DNA from: Mugil cephalus
Lineage: Eukaryota > Chordata > Actinopteri > Mugiliformes > Mugilidae
Direction of reading: 5' to 3'
Length of the DNA: 64,000 nucleotides
Assembly: GCF_022458985.1 (NCBI RefSeq)
Contig: NC_061790.1
Span: 15,108,397-15,172,396 of the forward strand
The notes beneath the pieces were generated by a model. It worked only from the letters and a program-made list of their open reading frames with translations. It was not told where the DNA came from and did no database searches. Each line of letters starts with the position of its first letter. Positions within the stretch are counted from its first letter, which is position 1. The translations under genes and the position numbers were made by a program. This document shows positions 48,525 through 61,809 of this stretch, in pieces.

Positions 48525-50837
48525 CTAGGCTTCTCCACACAGGGTCACTGTATCACACATATTTACAGCCTCAGGTGCAGGTACCACTGGAGTCTCCTCC
48601 ACCTTCAAGAAGAACATTAAAGCCTGGTCAAGCTTCAGTCATGCCAATCTTTCATGTCGAGAATTCATTTCCATCTGAATATGCATTAATGGGATCTCAT
48701 ATCTGTTTTCACCTGTTGTGTTCCCTCTGTTTCTGCTGCAGATTCTAAGATAGCATTTCCTGTGTGGTGGAAACTCTTGTCCATGCTCTTGATCATTAGA
48801 GCTTTAGAGGCCAGCTGTATGGCACCGTCTTTCTCTGATACACCTGTAGAGTGAAGTAAAACAGTGATGTTATGAATATGTGAGGTTCACATTCTGGGAA
48901 AAGAAACGTCACGCAGACTTTAATAATGGTAGGGCTCATTTCTGGGAATTAATAGTAAAGTTGAGTGAGCACTGTGTAGCCATGAGGACTAGTAGTTAAG
49001 ACCTAAATATATGCACAGTGTATTCATGAAATGTCACAGCCAGGGGTGAGAATAAAGAAAAAAAACAAAAAAACAACAACAACCTTAGGTTTAAGTGTCA
49101 GGATGTTAACATTTGCTAATTAGATGATAAAGTTCAGGGACCTCCAAAGCAAGTACAGGTGGGACATACACCAAACTACGTCAACAGCTATCAAGTGACT
49201 TACTTCTAACTGTCCACCTACACTCTACGCCTGAAGGACAAGGGACACTCTGGACATCGACATTTTAGCCAGAGAAGATGGATGAACAAAGGATGGGTTA
49301 ATTGGACTGAGATATAGTTTGCCATGTGTTTACAACACAGCCCTAATGCCTGTCCCCAAAAGGAAAGGGAACACAATCAAAAGAGGTTGCCCCAATTAAA
49401 AGTGAGAATGTGGTTGTTACAGACACGACTCAGGTGAGTCTCAGGTCAGCACCAAAAACATATAACCCCACTTTCCCACCGCTCAGTTAGAACTGAAAAA
49501 GCTACAAATATGAGAGGTGGAACATCAAGTTCTCAAGTTTGTTTCAGCTTAGATTTTTTTAGATTTTGCTTAAACTAAAAAGTCCATACCTTAAGTGGGG
49601 ATCACTTGTACAACTTGGGCAATCCACCCAAGAGTTTTTAGATATTTCAACCAACATATTCAGCTACAGTACTTTTTGCCATAATGGTTCATACATTATG
49701 GGGCATCAAAGCTGTAGTCATGTGTGGTCATAAGTTGCATGTTGCACAAATCTCCCTTTATACTATGTACCAGCTAACCTTTTATTAGTGACCGGTCAGG
49801 CCAAAAAGGCCATAACAACATGTGGGTGTACATGCCTGACAGTGACTGCCGTTTGTGGAGACTGGGTCTGAGCAGCTTCCAGACCTTCATGGTGGCTGAC
49901 ACCTCTTTATCTGCAGGTGGAGCTGGGTTAGTGCTGGTGGGAGATGTTTTACTGTTGTGTGTGGGAGGAGTGTCTGTTGACTCCGCCCTCCGGATGGGGA
50001 TGCGGCTCATATGAGGCTGCAGCTCACACCTGGGAAAGCGTCAGAGAGGTTAATATTTTCATCACAGTAAAAGAAAAAAATAAATAATAATAATAAACAG
50101 ACACACAGAGGATTGGCTGTGTTGAGGGGAGGGGTCTCTGTGGATCAGGCTTGTTCCAGTGCATCCCACAGGTACTTGATCAGTTGGGCATCTAGTGAAT
50201 TTGGAGGACAGTTCAACACGTGCTGTTCTTCATGTTTTTTTGTTTTGTTTTTTTAATTGTTCCTAAAGTGTTTTTTTGTGTGTGTCTGCGTCAGGCTACA
50301 TCCTGCTGGGGCTGCTGCCGTCAAGGCGGGTGGTATGTCCAACATCCACACGAATGCCAGGTCCAAACGTTACCAGTACAACATTGAATTGTCACAGTGC
50401 ACATGTTTTATCTAAATTTTCCTTTTTCCCCCCTTTTGTTCAGTAACTTTGTTGATTAATTCCATTTTTGAGATGCCAACCCTTAGCATGAGAACACTCC
50501 AGATACACAGGTAAGACTGGACTTACTTGCTACATTTCATGGAGGTAAGGATGTGCTCAGGTCCAGAGTCTTTAGTAGTCTGTGACAGATGGAGACATTA
50601 CAGCGAGACATCATAAAGCAAGTGTACCAAGTGTATACTGCATCTGCTGAAAGCCAGGAAAATAGTTAATTCAAGAAATGAGGAGAAATTGCTCTGTTAA
50701 TGACCCAGCAAGCTAACCTCTCTAACGGCCTCTGTGGGGCGATGAGTGATTGAAAGAGTCCGACACCCTCTCCCTCCACGCCCAGGACGCGTGGGAAAAG
50801 GCAATCTGGACCAGCCTGCAGAACTGGTGCCACCAGC
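48525..50837 (-). CDS. Five frame-consistent exons: probable alternative 3' coding exons of agbl5, or a separate gene
   Basis: The exons, in transcript order, are 50718-50837, 50527-50579, 49836-50029, 48713-48843 and 48525-48602 (120, 53, 194, 131 and 78 nt). They join into one open frame of 192 codons ending in TAG, with an AATAAA 60 bases on. Text includes RIPIRRAESTDTPPTHNS, VWKLLRPSLHKRQSLSG, VSEKDGAIQLASKALMIKSM and VEETPVVPAPEAVNM, ending in LCGEA. Four introns are read between five coherent exons. The third has a GC donor (CAG|GCATGT). No start codon or domain is recognised, so this is a C-terminal piece. The neighbour upstream in the same orientation is agbl5, whose mammalian C-terminus is variably spliced, so a long agbl5 isoform is the likeliest owner. 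A clean connecting donor was not found. One phase-compatible route is ATGACAG|GTCTGT in the last agbl5 exon to a cryptic acceptor inside the first exon here. Confidence 0.62.
50120..50400 (-). mobile_element. Internal fragment of the Tc1-like family, reversed
   Basis: The segment around 50197-50219 (gaatttggaggacagttcaa) is the reverse complement, with a few changes, of the transposase-coding stretch at 21254-21277. Nearly the whole 280 bases is paralleled by 62190-62495. It lies in the intron between exons 50527-50579 and 49836-50029 of the minus-strand chain. Confidence 0.65.
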
Positions 50838-53800
50838 CTGTAAGTCTGGACAGCTGAGGCCTGTCGACCAGATGCAAATACAGGGAATAGAGAGAGGAAA
50901 GGACGAAGGGTGGGTGGAAGAAGGAATATTAGGGATGGAAAAAATTCTAAAACTTTAAATGTAACCCATGTACTGTTGGCTGAAAGGTTATACGTCAGTG
51001 GTGAGAAGAACTCGTCCCAAGCCGCACGAGTCAACCAGTAATTTAACAAACTCTTAACCAATCTGTTAGATTAGAAGCTATAAAAAAAATTGATTCACGC
51101 GTAGTTCAAGGAGAGCAGAGGACCCACACACAGTACTTGCTTCACAAAGGGATAGTTTTTATTCCAGAGGTTAACAGAAAGGTAAAAGACAGAAGCACAT
51201 ACAAGAAAGGTGATAATAACTGTAAAGACATTACAGTGACAAACACATGACTGTAGTCTGGCATAGAAGGTTAGCACCACACTGAAGGAAACTGCACAAT
51301 TCTCATAAGGGGTATAAAGCCGAAACACCTAGTGAGAATGTGACTATGCATACAGTGTTTCCACCTAAAGCAGATTATGATAGATAGATGAATAATCTCT
51401 AAGACTGAAACAACTGGGACACAGGACATCAAAGTTCACAGTGAGACAGCTGAATACTAGAGTACAGCATACTCTCCATTTTGCAGAACGTTGATATAAA
51501 ATGAGAGCTCATAATACATCCACGTACGCCCACTGTGCTGAGCTCAGTAGGCAGAAGCTACATGCAAATCATCATGGTGATTTTAAAGAGCATGAAGATT
51601 TCACTCACAGTAACTTCATATGCTGCGATTTCCCACTTTTCTCAACTTGTCCATTTACGTGAGAAGGGATGTTTCTGCTAGCCTAGCAAAGACAGACTCA
51701 GTTCTTAGCAGAATATGAGTCTGTTAAGACGTCATTTGGATTTCATTATGGGGCTTGTTTCAGGTGACAAAGAAGAGAATAAATACCTCTGAACACAAAC
51801 GGAAAGCCCTACAGCCAATCAGAGCTACCGTGGTGCACACAGATTCGACTTGACACTGGGGGTCGGGGAAGTTTGGGCGTACTTCCAAGCTATGGTTCTG
51901 CACAGATTAGCAAGATCTGTACTTTTTTTTTTTTTTTTACAAAAGAAAGAAACATGCCCTTTCAAGTTTTTATGTTTTGTTTAAACATACAGTGTTTCTG
52001 ATAAAGTTTCCCATTTCCAGTGCAAGTTTCTCCAGATCAACAGCACATGAGAAGGCAAGATGGACACGCTACGAGATCACAACATGACCAGAGGCATGAA
52101 AACCTACTGATTACGACAAAGCAAGGCACACTATAACTACAATGTGTCACAGCACTGGTTCAGACGGTAGCTACAGCGAGGCAAGGTCAGATTTTCTCAG
52201 AGCTATTTGGATCCAATTAATGAGCTAATTTATTTGCTTTTCATGAACCGTTACCAGGTCAAAGATAATCTACCTCTGCATCTAACAGGGCCGGTCCTAC
52301 AACGCAGGCCGTCATCAAGTACTTGGATGAAAGCACACAAAACTGAATTACAGACAATAGTACAATAATTCCACAACCTATCACTGAGGTTTATATATAA
52401 ACCAAGACAACATGGTTATTTCTCATGTCGGCTAATCACGAAACCTACTGTACTAGCTTTCACCAGTCTACTACATATCTGCCAATTGCACAAGAATAAA
52501 CATCTGTCCGCCTTAATAAATAATGATCAACGTGTTCTTCACCAGGTTCATGAAACATGTAATAAAATAAGATAAAAAACTACACTTTATTTTCACCAAA
52601 ACCAATATGGAATCTTATTAGAAATGTATAAACAATTAGACATTAGTTTGACTAAGTCAAACGGTTGGAACATTGAGCCGTACAAACTGTATTTTTATCA
52701 TATTGCTCGTTGGCCAACAGCTCCATAAAGAAACCCTTGATGCAACTCTAAGATTCCACCGCTCATGAGGATTCAATGATCCACACGAGGTGTCTGGCAG
52801 TAGGCTACTCTGTGAACATAATAACGTCCCGACCAAAGCTGGTCTGACACTGGAATGGTACAGTTTTCATAGCTATTACAGGATGAATCACTGATGCACA
52901 TACAAAGATGAAAACAACTTTAAATGTGGTCTAGTCAGTCTAACTCTGAATCGTCTTCGAAGAACTATGATGGAACGGTGCGATCAGTCTGCAACTTGCA
53001 ATGTTTTACATTGAAATAGCAGCGTGAAATAGACACACAATATAAAGGAACAAAAGATGGTGCTTTGAGTGATTTTACAGAAACGGACTAATTCTGCAAA
53101 ACCCTCTTTCTCATATATAAAAATAAAACCAATAAATAATTCAAAATGAAAAGTGCAATACTGCAAAGGAATCTAATTTCTACACCAATAATAAAACTAT
53201 AAGAACAAAAAGAAAATTTAAAAATGTATAATTCTGGCTACTTTCAAAAGGTCAGCACAGTAATATGGTGAGGTGTCTTAGCTTATTACTTGAATACAGA
53301 GTGAAAAAGAAGCTTGCTCTGGATGTAATCCATATTATAATATATCCAACATTCATACGTACTGTTAACACTTAGTATATATTCTGCAAGTACTAGGGAA
53401 CAGTACAGGTTAGATAAATTAGCAATCCCTCTTCACTAGACATATTGACACACTAACCACTCTTCTTAAGTGAAGAATTTTCACAAGAACTACACGAGAG
53501 GACAGTGTGATAACCAGTACTTCAAAGTTGGTGGTAAAACCAACATGTTTCAGTCATAGTTACAATTTGAGAAACATTTGCATTCTCTATTGTACTAATG
53601 AACTTAGGGCATATTTTGGTTACTTTGAAGTAGGGTTGAGGCGAGGTTACAAGCAAAATGTATTTTATCCAGCTAAATCAGGGTCAATCTAAAGAAATTT
53701 TACAGCGCTCACTTTAAAGCCACCGTGGCATCATTTTTTCTCGAACAACAGGAGAGCCTACCGCTGCCGTGATATGTGAGTTTGTGCTATTGTGTGATTT

Positions 53801-54594
53801 ACACACATCAGTTTGGATCACAGTTAATGTATTAAAACACCAAAGCTACACAGCATTAGAACAGCAACTCCTGCGTTCTAAATTTACACATTTTTTTAAT
53901 GGAGTCTGGTGGCTTGGATGAAAACATACTAGATAGTGGACCTTGTTTCATTTTGTTGCTGATCCTGTTCATTTATTGGCTTTTTGATAGTACTGTAGGA
54001 GGCTGACTACAGATATGTATATACAACCCCACTTGAAAGAAATCAACCTATACCTTTAGAGGTAAAGAAAGCCATTTAATCCAATACACGTTTGCCAAAT
54101 TCAATGAATACCAAACCATTCTGTGTGTGATGAAAAAAAAAGTTGTACACAACCATGTTTCTGTAATTGGGGAAATAAAGTGAAAATAATAACAATAAAG
54201 TAAAACTTTTCAAGCCAACCAGCAACAGGGATCATCCACGCTTATGCATAGGAAAGAGGGACAGGGGCCAGTGTGAGTGAGAGGAATGCAACAGAAGAAA
54301 AAGGCTTCAGTCTTTCTTGGGAATGGCTTCCTCAGCCTTAAATGTGCTAATACTGTAGGTACACGTGATAACACAAAGTAGAACAGAAATGTTTGAGGGA
54401 AAGTAAGGACTAGCACCAATGATGTTTGAGTCGCCCACGCACGCACACATACATCTTGACCTACATGGACTGCCAGGCAGTTGCAAGACAGCGTAACTCA
54501 ACATAACTTTTGAGGATAGCTTGAATTATTTCAGGACTTACTCTATCTACTCTCTCACACACACATACCCAAGGTCTCACAGCTTAGGTTAGAT
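50838..54594 (-). other. Long gap between the annotated agbl5 stop and the downstream exons
   Basis: No exon could be supported. The region may be agbl5 3' UTR, intron of a long agbl5 isoform, or intergenic DNA. The sequence is AT-rich and mostly looks unique. It has a T run at 51923-51938 and several minus-strand AATAAA candidates, for example opposite tttatt near 53971. Confidence 0.5.
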
Positions 54595-57500
54595 TCAGTC
54601 CGGGGTGGGCCCAGTTGGGGTGTTGGTGGCTGGTGGCAGGCTCTGAAGGAGCAGGGGACTCAGTTTGGAGAGCAGACCAGGGCGGGGCAGAGCCTGCAGG
54701 GAGGGAAGCAGGGTGGAGAGGCTGGGGGGCTGGAGGGAGTACAGACCTGTCATACTGACGGAGGCTGGGAGTGGACAGGAGCCGGCTGCACACACAGAGG
54801 AAGACGAGGAGGAAGAGGAGGAGGGGGGTGATTGTGGGGGACGGGTGGATGTGTGGCTGTTGCTGGGAGACCGTAGGATGGAGCGGTGGTGAGGGGGGCG
54901 TCTCTTCTCCTGAGGCTTAGTGTCTACAGAGAGGGAGACACACACGCACACCGGCTCAGAGACGTGAGGGAGTGTGTGCTCACACAAACATAGAGTGGTG
55001 ATGGATCTCCTCTTCAACGAGTTAAAAATGAGACAGTTGGTGGGAGAAGTTAAAAAATGGATCTGAATGTTTTAAGATTTTTTTAACCCAAGCAATAACT
55101 GGGTCTAGGTGCTCTAGAAGAAAACTAAAAAGTCATGAGTTTCTTTAGGAAACCATGATGGTGAGGTGACAAAAGACATGCACAGCCAGCAGCAGCAGCA
55201 GGTGGGGATGAGGTCATGCAGGAGTCATGCTGGGATCTTGCAAAAATCTAACTAATACCAAGTCTGAGACCTGCTTTAATCTAACCATCGCAGTAAACCT
55301 GAAGCTTACTGTCACACAGACAATGCCACATCCACCAGCCATGAGCCTTTCTTAGCTCCAACAGCAGAAAGAGAGAGAACACAAGACATAATATGTTATG
55401 CTGAAAGAGAAAGATCAGAGGGCCACCCAGGCAGAGGCGATAGAACAGGCCAGCCAGCAAAACAGGCAGATGGTTTAGAGATCAACTTACCCCTGACTGG
55501 TCCCAGTGTCTTGTTGCCTCCACGCCCGCTGCTGTGCGTGCCGTTGTGCGTGCTGTTGTGCGTGCTGTTGTGCTGTATGTGAGTCCGCGGTGGTGGGCAG
55601 CCGAAGGTAAAGCTCGGGGAGCTATGCATCTTTGGAGAGGGTGTCTGGCTGCTGCTGTAGCTGTGGCTGTTGCAGCGAACGCGGCTGAGGGTGTTCTCTG
55701 ATGCTGATCCTGACAGACAGCTGTTCCACAAATCAAAGACAAAGACAGAATCCCATGTACCAACAGTTATCCGTTTTAAAGTTATTGACGATAAGTGAGC
55801 TCTCTTGGGTTTAATAAATAGGTGTGTTTGAACTCACTTGTTGAAGCTCTTTGGTGGTGACACCTTGCTGCCATTGTGGTGTATTCTTGGGGTTGGGTGA
55901 GCATTGATGTGTGTGTTCAGACCTTTGGTGTTGCGCACATGCTTGAGGATCCAGGCTCGGAGATTTGCCAGGCAGGTGTGCTCAGACAGCACCAGTCGTG
56001 GCCAGGGGTTACACTCCGCCATATCCAGGGCGGCGATAGCCACAGCACGTCCCACCTGGTGCAAAACATCACTTTACTTAAACTAAACTGAGACCTTCGA
56101 AGGTCTTGCAGTTGTCAAGTGTCAAAGAAATATGAAATATAAAAAGCTTGTGCAACAAATTATAGTTTTGAATTGCATCTTCATACCTGCTCAAATATTT
56201 CTGGAGTGTATTTTGGAGGGAATGATGGAGGTGGAGGGGGGGTTGCCCGTCCGTTGTCATGGCAGGCAGGCGGAATAGTGTTCATGGATTTTCCTGTGTT
56301 ATAGTTGCACTCCAATGTGTAACTGGTTAGTACCCAATAGAAACATGACAAAAAAACACATTTATTGACATTCCAGGTAATAAAAAGAGAGAGAAATAAT
56401 AGTTAAAACACAAAATTCTTGTTTTTGCAAATTCATTTGTAATGGATCCACATGAAGTTGGACTTCAGGGCCATTATACAACTGAGTAAAATCACTTTGA
56501 ATCCCACTTTTGATCCTGACAAAAACTGATTTGATGATGTCTGACCTGTGAAGCAGCCCTATTGCCTTGTGAACGGCGACCCGACCGCTGCCCTCTTTGG
56601 ACTGGCCATCTCTCTTGTCTCGCGCATACATGTTTTTTTCCGAGAAGTTACAGCCCAAGAAATCAAAGTGGGCAGAGTTCACGGCTATCAGCCTTGGATA
56701 CAGCATGTTCTCCACCTTTAAAGAGACAAAGACCGTTTTAATGACACAGCCCAAAAAAAAAAAATTGTGCTGTACTGATGCAAAAACCAATGAATTGAAC
56801 AAACTTATTTGTATCATATTTTCCAAAACCAGCACAGAAAGGAGACAATTAAAATGCAATATTAATAGCTAATATTTCACCTGCTGGCTCTCATCAGTAA
56901 GGCTATTTCCATACATGAAGCATCCACGTTTTGAGGCATGTCCATGTAAGTCCACATAATATGCAACGCCCCCCTCATGGGGTGGCACTAATTCTTGTTC
57001 CTCCACCTCTGGTACAGCTACCTCTTCTGTAACAGGAGCAACAGGAGCAACAGGAGCTACAGGAGCTACCGACTCTGGTGAGCTCGATGAAATATTCTGG
57101 TCTCCTTTCCCAATCTCTGTGGTGGCCCAGGAGTTTTCCTCCATCGCCATGGGAACATCCGGTTGCGCAGGATCTGCATCTTTCTCTGCATTTCGTTGGT
57201 TCAAGCTGACTTCAAGGGCAGAGAGGGGAGGAGTTTGATGCTGATTTGGGGCTTTAATGTTGAAAGGTGTAGTATGTGAGTGTGGAGGGCCGGTGTGGTG
57301 AGTGCTGGACTGTGTATTGTACAATCGGTTGTGTGTGTGATGGTAGAGCAACAGCGCTTTGGCTGCATAAATGGAAGGGTGCAGTTCAGGGCTGGGGTTC
57401 AAGTATTGTCGGTTCAGGTTCACACCCCTGGAATCGGTTCTTCAAAAAAAAAAAAGAGAAAGATGACAACATTAAAAACCTTTACCTTTTATCATGTCGA

Positions 57501-59687
57501 CTACAACTGCAACAGATGCACAGATGGTGCACTTAGTACAATGAAAGTAAGTAAGTATCATTATTGTTCATTTATACCCCTTATACATCATTATCCTACA
57601 CACAGCAACACATGCTTAATCTGCCTAGGCTAAAAGGGCCAAAACGTGTCATCTGACCTGACTCTTACAATCTCCTTGTGGCCATTATGTTGAACTTAAG
57701 TCATGAAACTGCAGTCAGCTTTCTGTAGTAACTTATTTTCCTAAGGTTTCTACAATAGGCTTGTACAACTTGATCTCACCTCAGCTTGATATTGCCTGAA
57801 AAGTTATCCTTAGTTTATTGAAATTATTATTGGCTATCTATACAGCTGCATGGGTTTCTTATATGCTTTTAAATGTATAATATGAAAGACTTCAGAAAGC
57901 TAAAATGTAACAATACTAGATGGAACATAATTCCACCTAAATTTCCCAATGAAGTCCTGAGTTCAATTCTACAATATTTACAATGTAGCATGTCATATCC
58001 TGCCTTATCACTACATACTGCATATGTGTCTCCTGTGACTCAGGCATAAAGCAGCCAGCCATGCTCACAGCCATGCTTATTTTGAGGATCGGGAGATTTT
58101 TTTTACCTGTAGTGTCCGCGGACAACCCCATCTGGGTTGAGCATGGGAATGAGCTTGAACACAAACATGTTTCGCAGCACATGTGCACGTGGGTCATCTT
58201 TTCTTAGAATGAAGTTGAGGAAACCGTTAAACACAAAAGATGAGGGGGTTTCTCCAGGATGCACTCTACTGCTTAGGAAAAACACCTGTGAAAACAAGCA
58301 GAGTCACAAGTGGCAAGGGTTAGCATCACACTTTTGCCCATTATTAAGCGACTCCGCCACAGATGGAGCCTTATACACTGTCATTACAGGGGAATGACTG
58401 TCTGTTTATATATGACTGAGGGATTACCCTTTTGCAGGGGAAGCGATGTGGTCTTGGAGTGGTTGTGTCAGGAAAAAGCTTAGGCAGACGGGCTTCTCTT
58501 TCATCCTGCATCCCGTTGCAGTTGGTCACAGTGAGCAGGTCCACCCTATTTCCATCTAGTGAGTGGCACAGCAACTCCCTATGGTAATACACAGTGCCTG
58601 GTGCACTAGTAGGAGAAGTAAGTAAAAGAGATTGGTAGAAAAGAATAATGCTGCCAAATACAGTGTTCTGACTAACAAAAAATTCAAACTGTGGGTTTGT
58701 TTGGGTGAGGCATTTATGTATCTTTAAACATTTTACCTGCTCGGATTAAGTTGAGCAGCATTGGGATGGTTCTCATCTAACTGCTGCAGCATGTCCTGGC
58801 ACTCACTGTAAGAGAATGGGTAGCAAAAGGAGAAGTAGGTGGTTGCTCCCCGCACTTCCAACATCCGGTGAGTGAATGAAAGGATGAACTGGTTATCCAC
58901 AATCTGGAAAGCAGCAGATGACCGGAAGAGGAAACACATTATTAGAGAGATAATAATAGCCTGACTGAAAGTACTCTGCCTCATCGCCCCCTGACGTCTG
59001 TATCCTCTCCTTGACAGACTAAGTGCATGTGCATCTGTATCTACCTCAGATGTGGGTCTGTCCCGAATCCTCTCCCATCGGTTTTTGCCAGGTAAAGTGC
59101 GTACAAGCGGAGCCATGCCCTGGCTGTAAAGCTTCCTCTGGTTGTTCATGTTCATCACATTGATTTTCAGCAATTTTCCAGGTGCTGCTCCCCGCACACT
59201 GAAGTAAAACCATGATCTAAAACCAAAAACATGACAGGGGAGACAGTGAGGATGCAGCAAACAATCACATATTCTAAAAAAAAAAAAAAAAAGCATTTTT
59301 CATGACACATGTATTTCCCATATTTCTGTAAGTCATGGTGCTCCCTTTCTTAGCCAGCACATCTTGAAAATTATTTTTTTTCCTGATTCTATAATGATTT
59401 TTTAAAAGTACCTGCTACAAAAGGAGATTTCCTTTCTCTCTGTCTTTTATTTAACTTTTTTATTTTTTTTACCTGTTTCCATTCTCATGCGCCGTGCCCG
59501 CGCAGTCTGGCTGTGTCCATACATTGAACTCATAGTCAGGGGTAAGGTTTGACCCTGAGGGGGAACTTCCACTAGAAGCTGTATCAGAGGGAGGGCTGGA
59601 GTTGCCTTTGTCCACCTTTTCCACACGTGCCAGGTTCCCCGAGTCAAACTTGGAGCTAAACACAATATTACCAAAGCGAGCCTCCAT
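54595..59687 (-). CDS. agbl5: Cytosolic carboxypeptidase 5 (tubulin deglutamylase), 11 coding exons
   Basis: CCP5 is an M14-family metallocarboxypeptidase that removes the branch-point glutamate from polyglutamylated tubulin in cilia and the cytoplasm. The exons, in transcript order, are 59473-59687, 59045-59216, 58737-58903, 58428-58605, 58107-58285, 56881-57439, 56546-56715, 56187-56322, 55838-56055, 55491-55720 and 54595-54923. All junctions keep frame, giving 850 aa. It starts [19 protein letters not shown]. The N-terminal CCP domain shows [13 protein letters not shown]. Zinc ligands are in HPGE (H253, E256) and in DLHGH (467-471). The catalytic Glu is in SYTLECNYN (E551). Residues about 340-450 form an acidic, Ala/Pro/Val-rich insert within the catalytic domain. 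The C-terminal 200 residues are Ser/Pro-rich with a nine-serine run and are probably disordered. The terminal exon may have alternatives (see 48525-50837). Its order beside ost4 recalls human 2p23. Confidence 0.94.
57440..58106 (-). other. Intron 5 of agbl5
   Basis: Donor is gtaaaa and acceptor is tttgaag on the minus strand, phase 2. I see no recognisable element inside. Confidence 0.65.
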
Positions 59688-59746
59688 GGCTCTTGACTCT
59701 GGCCTCTCTCAGTTTTCTGACCTCAGGCTGTTTGGGAAGTTCCAAC
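59688..59746 (-). promoter_or_regulatory. 5' UTR part of the agbl5 start exon
   Basis: An acceptor (ccatgacag, minus strand) ends at 59747. The 59 bases up to the ATG at 59685-59687 are open to splicing from an upstream noncoding exon. The context of the ATG is agagccATGG, with purine at -3 and G at +4. Confidence 0.55.
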
Positions 59747-59747
59747 C

Positions 59748-60943
59748 TGTCATGGAATCAGGAAAAACAACACCTTAGTACTCTGAAAAGTAAATGTGTG
59801 TCTATGGACGTGCATCTCATAAACAGGTATTTTTAAGCTGCAAGAAAAACTATCTTCAGTCATACTATTTATAAGTCATCTGGAAATTAGGGTACACACT
59901 CATTTGCCAATTTATTAGGGACATTAGTGAAAACCAATGCATTGTACTATGAGTAACTTGAGTATCTGTGAGTGTCTTCTCTTACATCTCTTGATCGCTC
60001 CAATGTTTAGTTTACATGGAAATGGTATCAGAAAGGTGTCAATTCAACTGTATGCTCGTTTTGAATGATGCCATTAGTGGTACTGTTAAACTGGACTGAA
60101 TTAAAAAGAAAAGTGTCTAAAAATAGAAAACACTGACTAAAATGGGGTTGTTAAAATAAAAGAATAATGCGTCAGTACAGCACAATGCAGTTCAATAGCA
60201 GCACGAATGAAAGCATTGGTCAATCCCTCGGTTATTTTAAATAAATGCTGAATACCATAACCTTAACGAAGCACGGTTTAGAGCAGGACTGTTACATTAG
60301 AATGTATTTGGTTATCATTAATGTACCTAATGAAGTGGCAAATCCTTGCCTGTAGACTGCCCATGACAATGCAAATCAACACATAACAGCGACACCCCCT
60401 GGGCCGTAAAAGAAACTACAACCATGGCCACAACCAACAACATACATTTTCTATACTTGACAACCCAATGTTAGCTTGGTCCGTGTACACCGTTATCACT
60501 GCTGCATGACTGCCAGGTTATCATTTAGAGTCAAAAATGGCCTTGTTTCTAGATTTAGACCAGTAACACAATAACAACCCCAGCTGACCGGAAAAAACGA
60601 GCCCAGAGTGAAAGGGGGAGTGAAAGGGGAGTGAACTAATGGCAACACTCGCTATAATAAATGCGTTTCGTTTCACATTACTTAAGCTAAATTAGACTGC
60701 GCTGGCTATTATTTACTAATTCGCCAGTCTGCGTGGTCAATGCCACACTGTAAATGTTACACACAGCTAATGACGCTAGCTTACGTCTCTAAGCTACTGA
60801 GGCCAACTTAGCAACCGAACGAGCAGTCGTTGCTCGAAACGGACAGACTTTTTGACGAATGCACGGTTTTTTGGCCTTTAAATCACCGCTACATGCAATA
60901 TACTGCAACGCCTTTGCGAAAAAATAGGTATTAAAAGTCTTAC
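59748..60943 (-). other. Putative first intron of agbl5
   Basis: It is inferred from a strong donor (CCCC|GTAAGA) at 60942-60943 and the acceptor at 59747-59748, both on the minus strand. I see no other feature in it. Confidence 0.5.
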
Positions 60944-61030
60944 GGGGCTATTTTCGAGAGATGTCCATTTTGTTTTCATCGTCCTTCTCAACCCTCAATT
61001 CATCAGTGCTGCGTTCAGGTTTCTCTGGAG
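60944..61030 (-). promoter_or_regulatory. Putative noncoding first exon of agbl5 with upstream ORFs
   Basis: The donor CCCC|GTAAGA at 60943 marks an exon end. The right boundary is a guess. Inside is a complete six-codon uORF, MDISRK, at 60948-60968, with A at -3 and G at +4. A second ATG a few bases upstream opens a frame that would end in the next exon, before the main ATG, if the splice is as proposed. Confidence 0.45.
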
Positions 61031-61809
61031 AAATGACGCTGCCTGGAAATTTCTATGTCGCTATGTTAAAGTAACAAGAGACAGGATGTTTACTTCAGAC
61101 CTGGCGACAATTGTGCTATTGAAAAAAAAGCTGTAAAACTAATAATGTGTTTTAGTCTCATTTCCTACAGTTGGCCGCCAAAGATAGTGAAAAAGTAAAT
61201 TGTAAATGCATAATAGCGCCGTAATTAAGTGACCAAATTAGTCGTTAGAAGCGACTCAAGTAGATTTGAGCGTATTTATGTGGCTATGCAAAATACATCA
61301 ACCCGATAGCAACTGCAATAAAACAAGAACTAAAACAACTTATTGTAGAAAACGTAGAATAGGAAAAATATAAAGCAGATTGGAAAACTCTAACCCCAAG
61401 GTAAAGACACGATGAAAATGAGACCTACTTTCTGACACCGAAGTAAGCAACATCTCTGTCTCCAGTAGTTGACTACGATTATGACAGCAGCAACATGATG
61501 CCTAAACAGAAAACACTGAAAAGTCTGACCTACACGGAAGTCCTGCATCCTCATCAAAACCCACAGTCAAAGATCACTTCCTCTGGGCACTGTTCACGAA
61601 AACCATTAACAATTTTGAAAATCAGTACTTTCGGTGCTTGCAAAGATGATTAAAATTAGTGCATGTCTCATCAATTTCAAAACCACACAAGTGCGTCATC
61701 TCTTTGACACTTTATTTAAAGAAATAACAGTGTTGTTCTATTGAAATTACATTTTTATTTTTTTATTATTATTTTTATATATATATATAAAAGAACAAAC
61801 TGAAACAAC

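Noticed and set aside
54307-54504. A minus-strand frame ending in TFKAEEAIPKKD, considered as a terminal exon
   Set aside because: An acceptor-like site is present but no upstream donor of the right phase was found, and the peptide is not recognised. It remains a weak candidate for an alternative agbl5 end.
56881-57439. The acidic repeat-rich insert of agbl5, considered as an intron retained by mistake
   Set aside because: The frame is open throughout and both ends splice in phase. Mammalian CCP5 has a variable insert at the same place.
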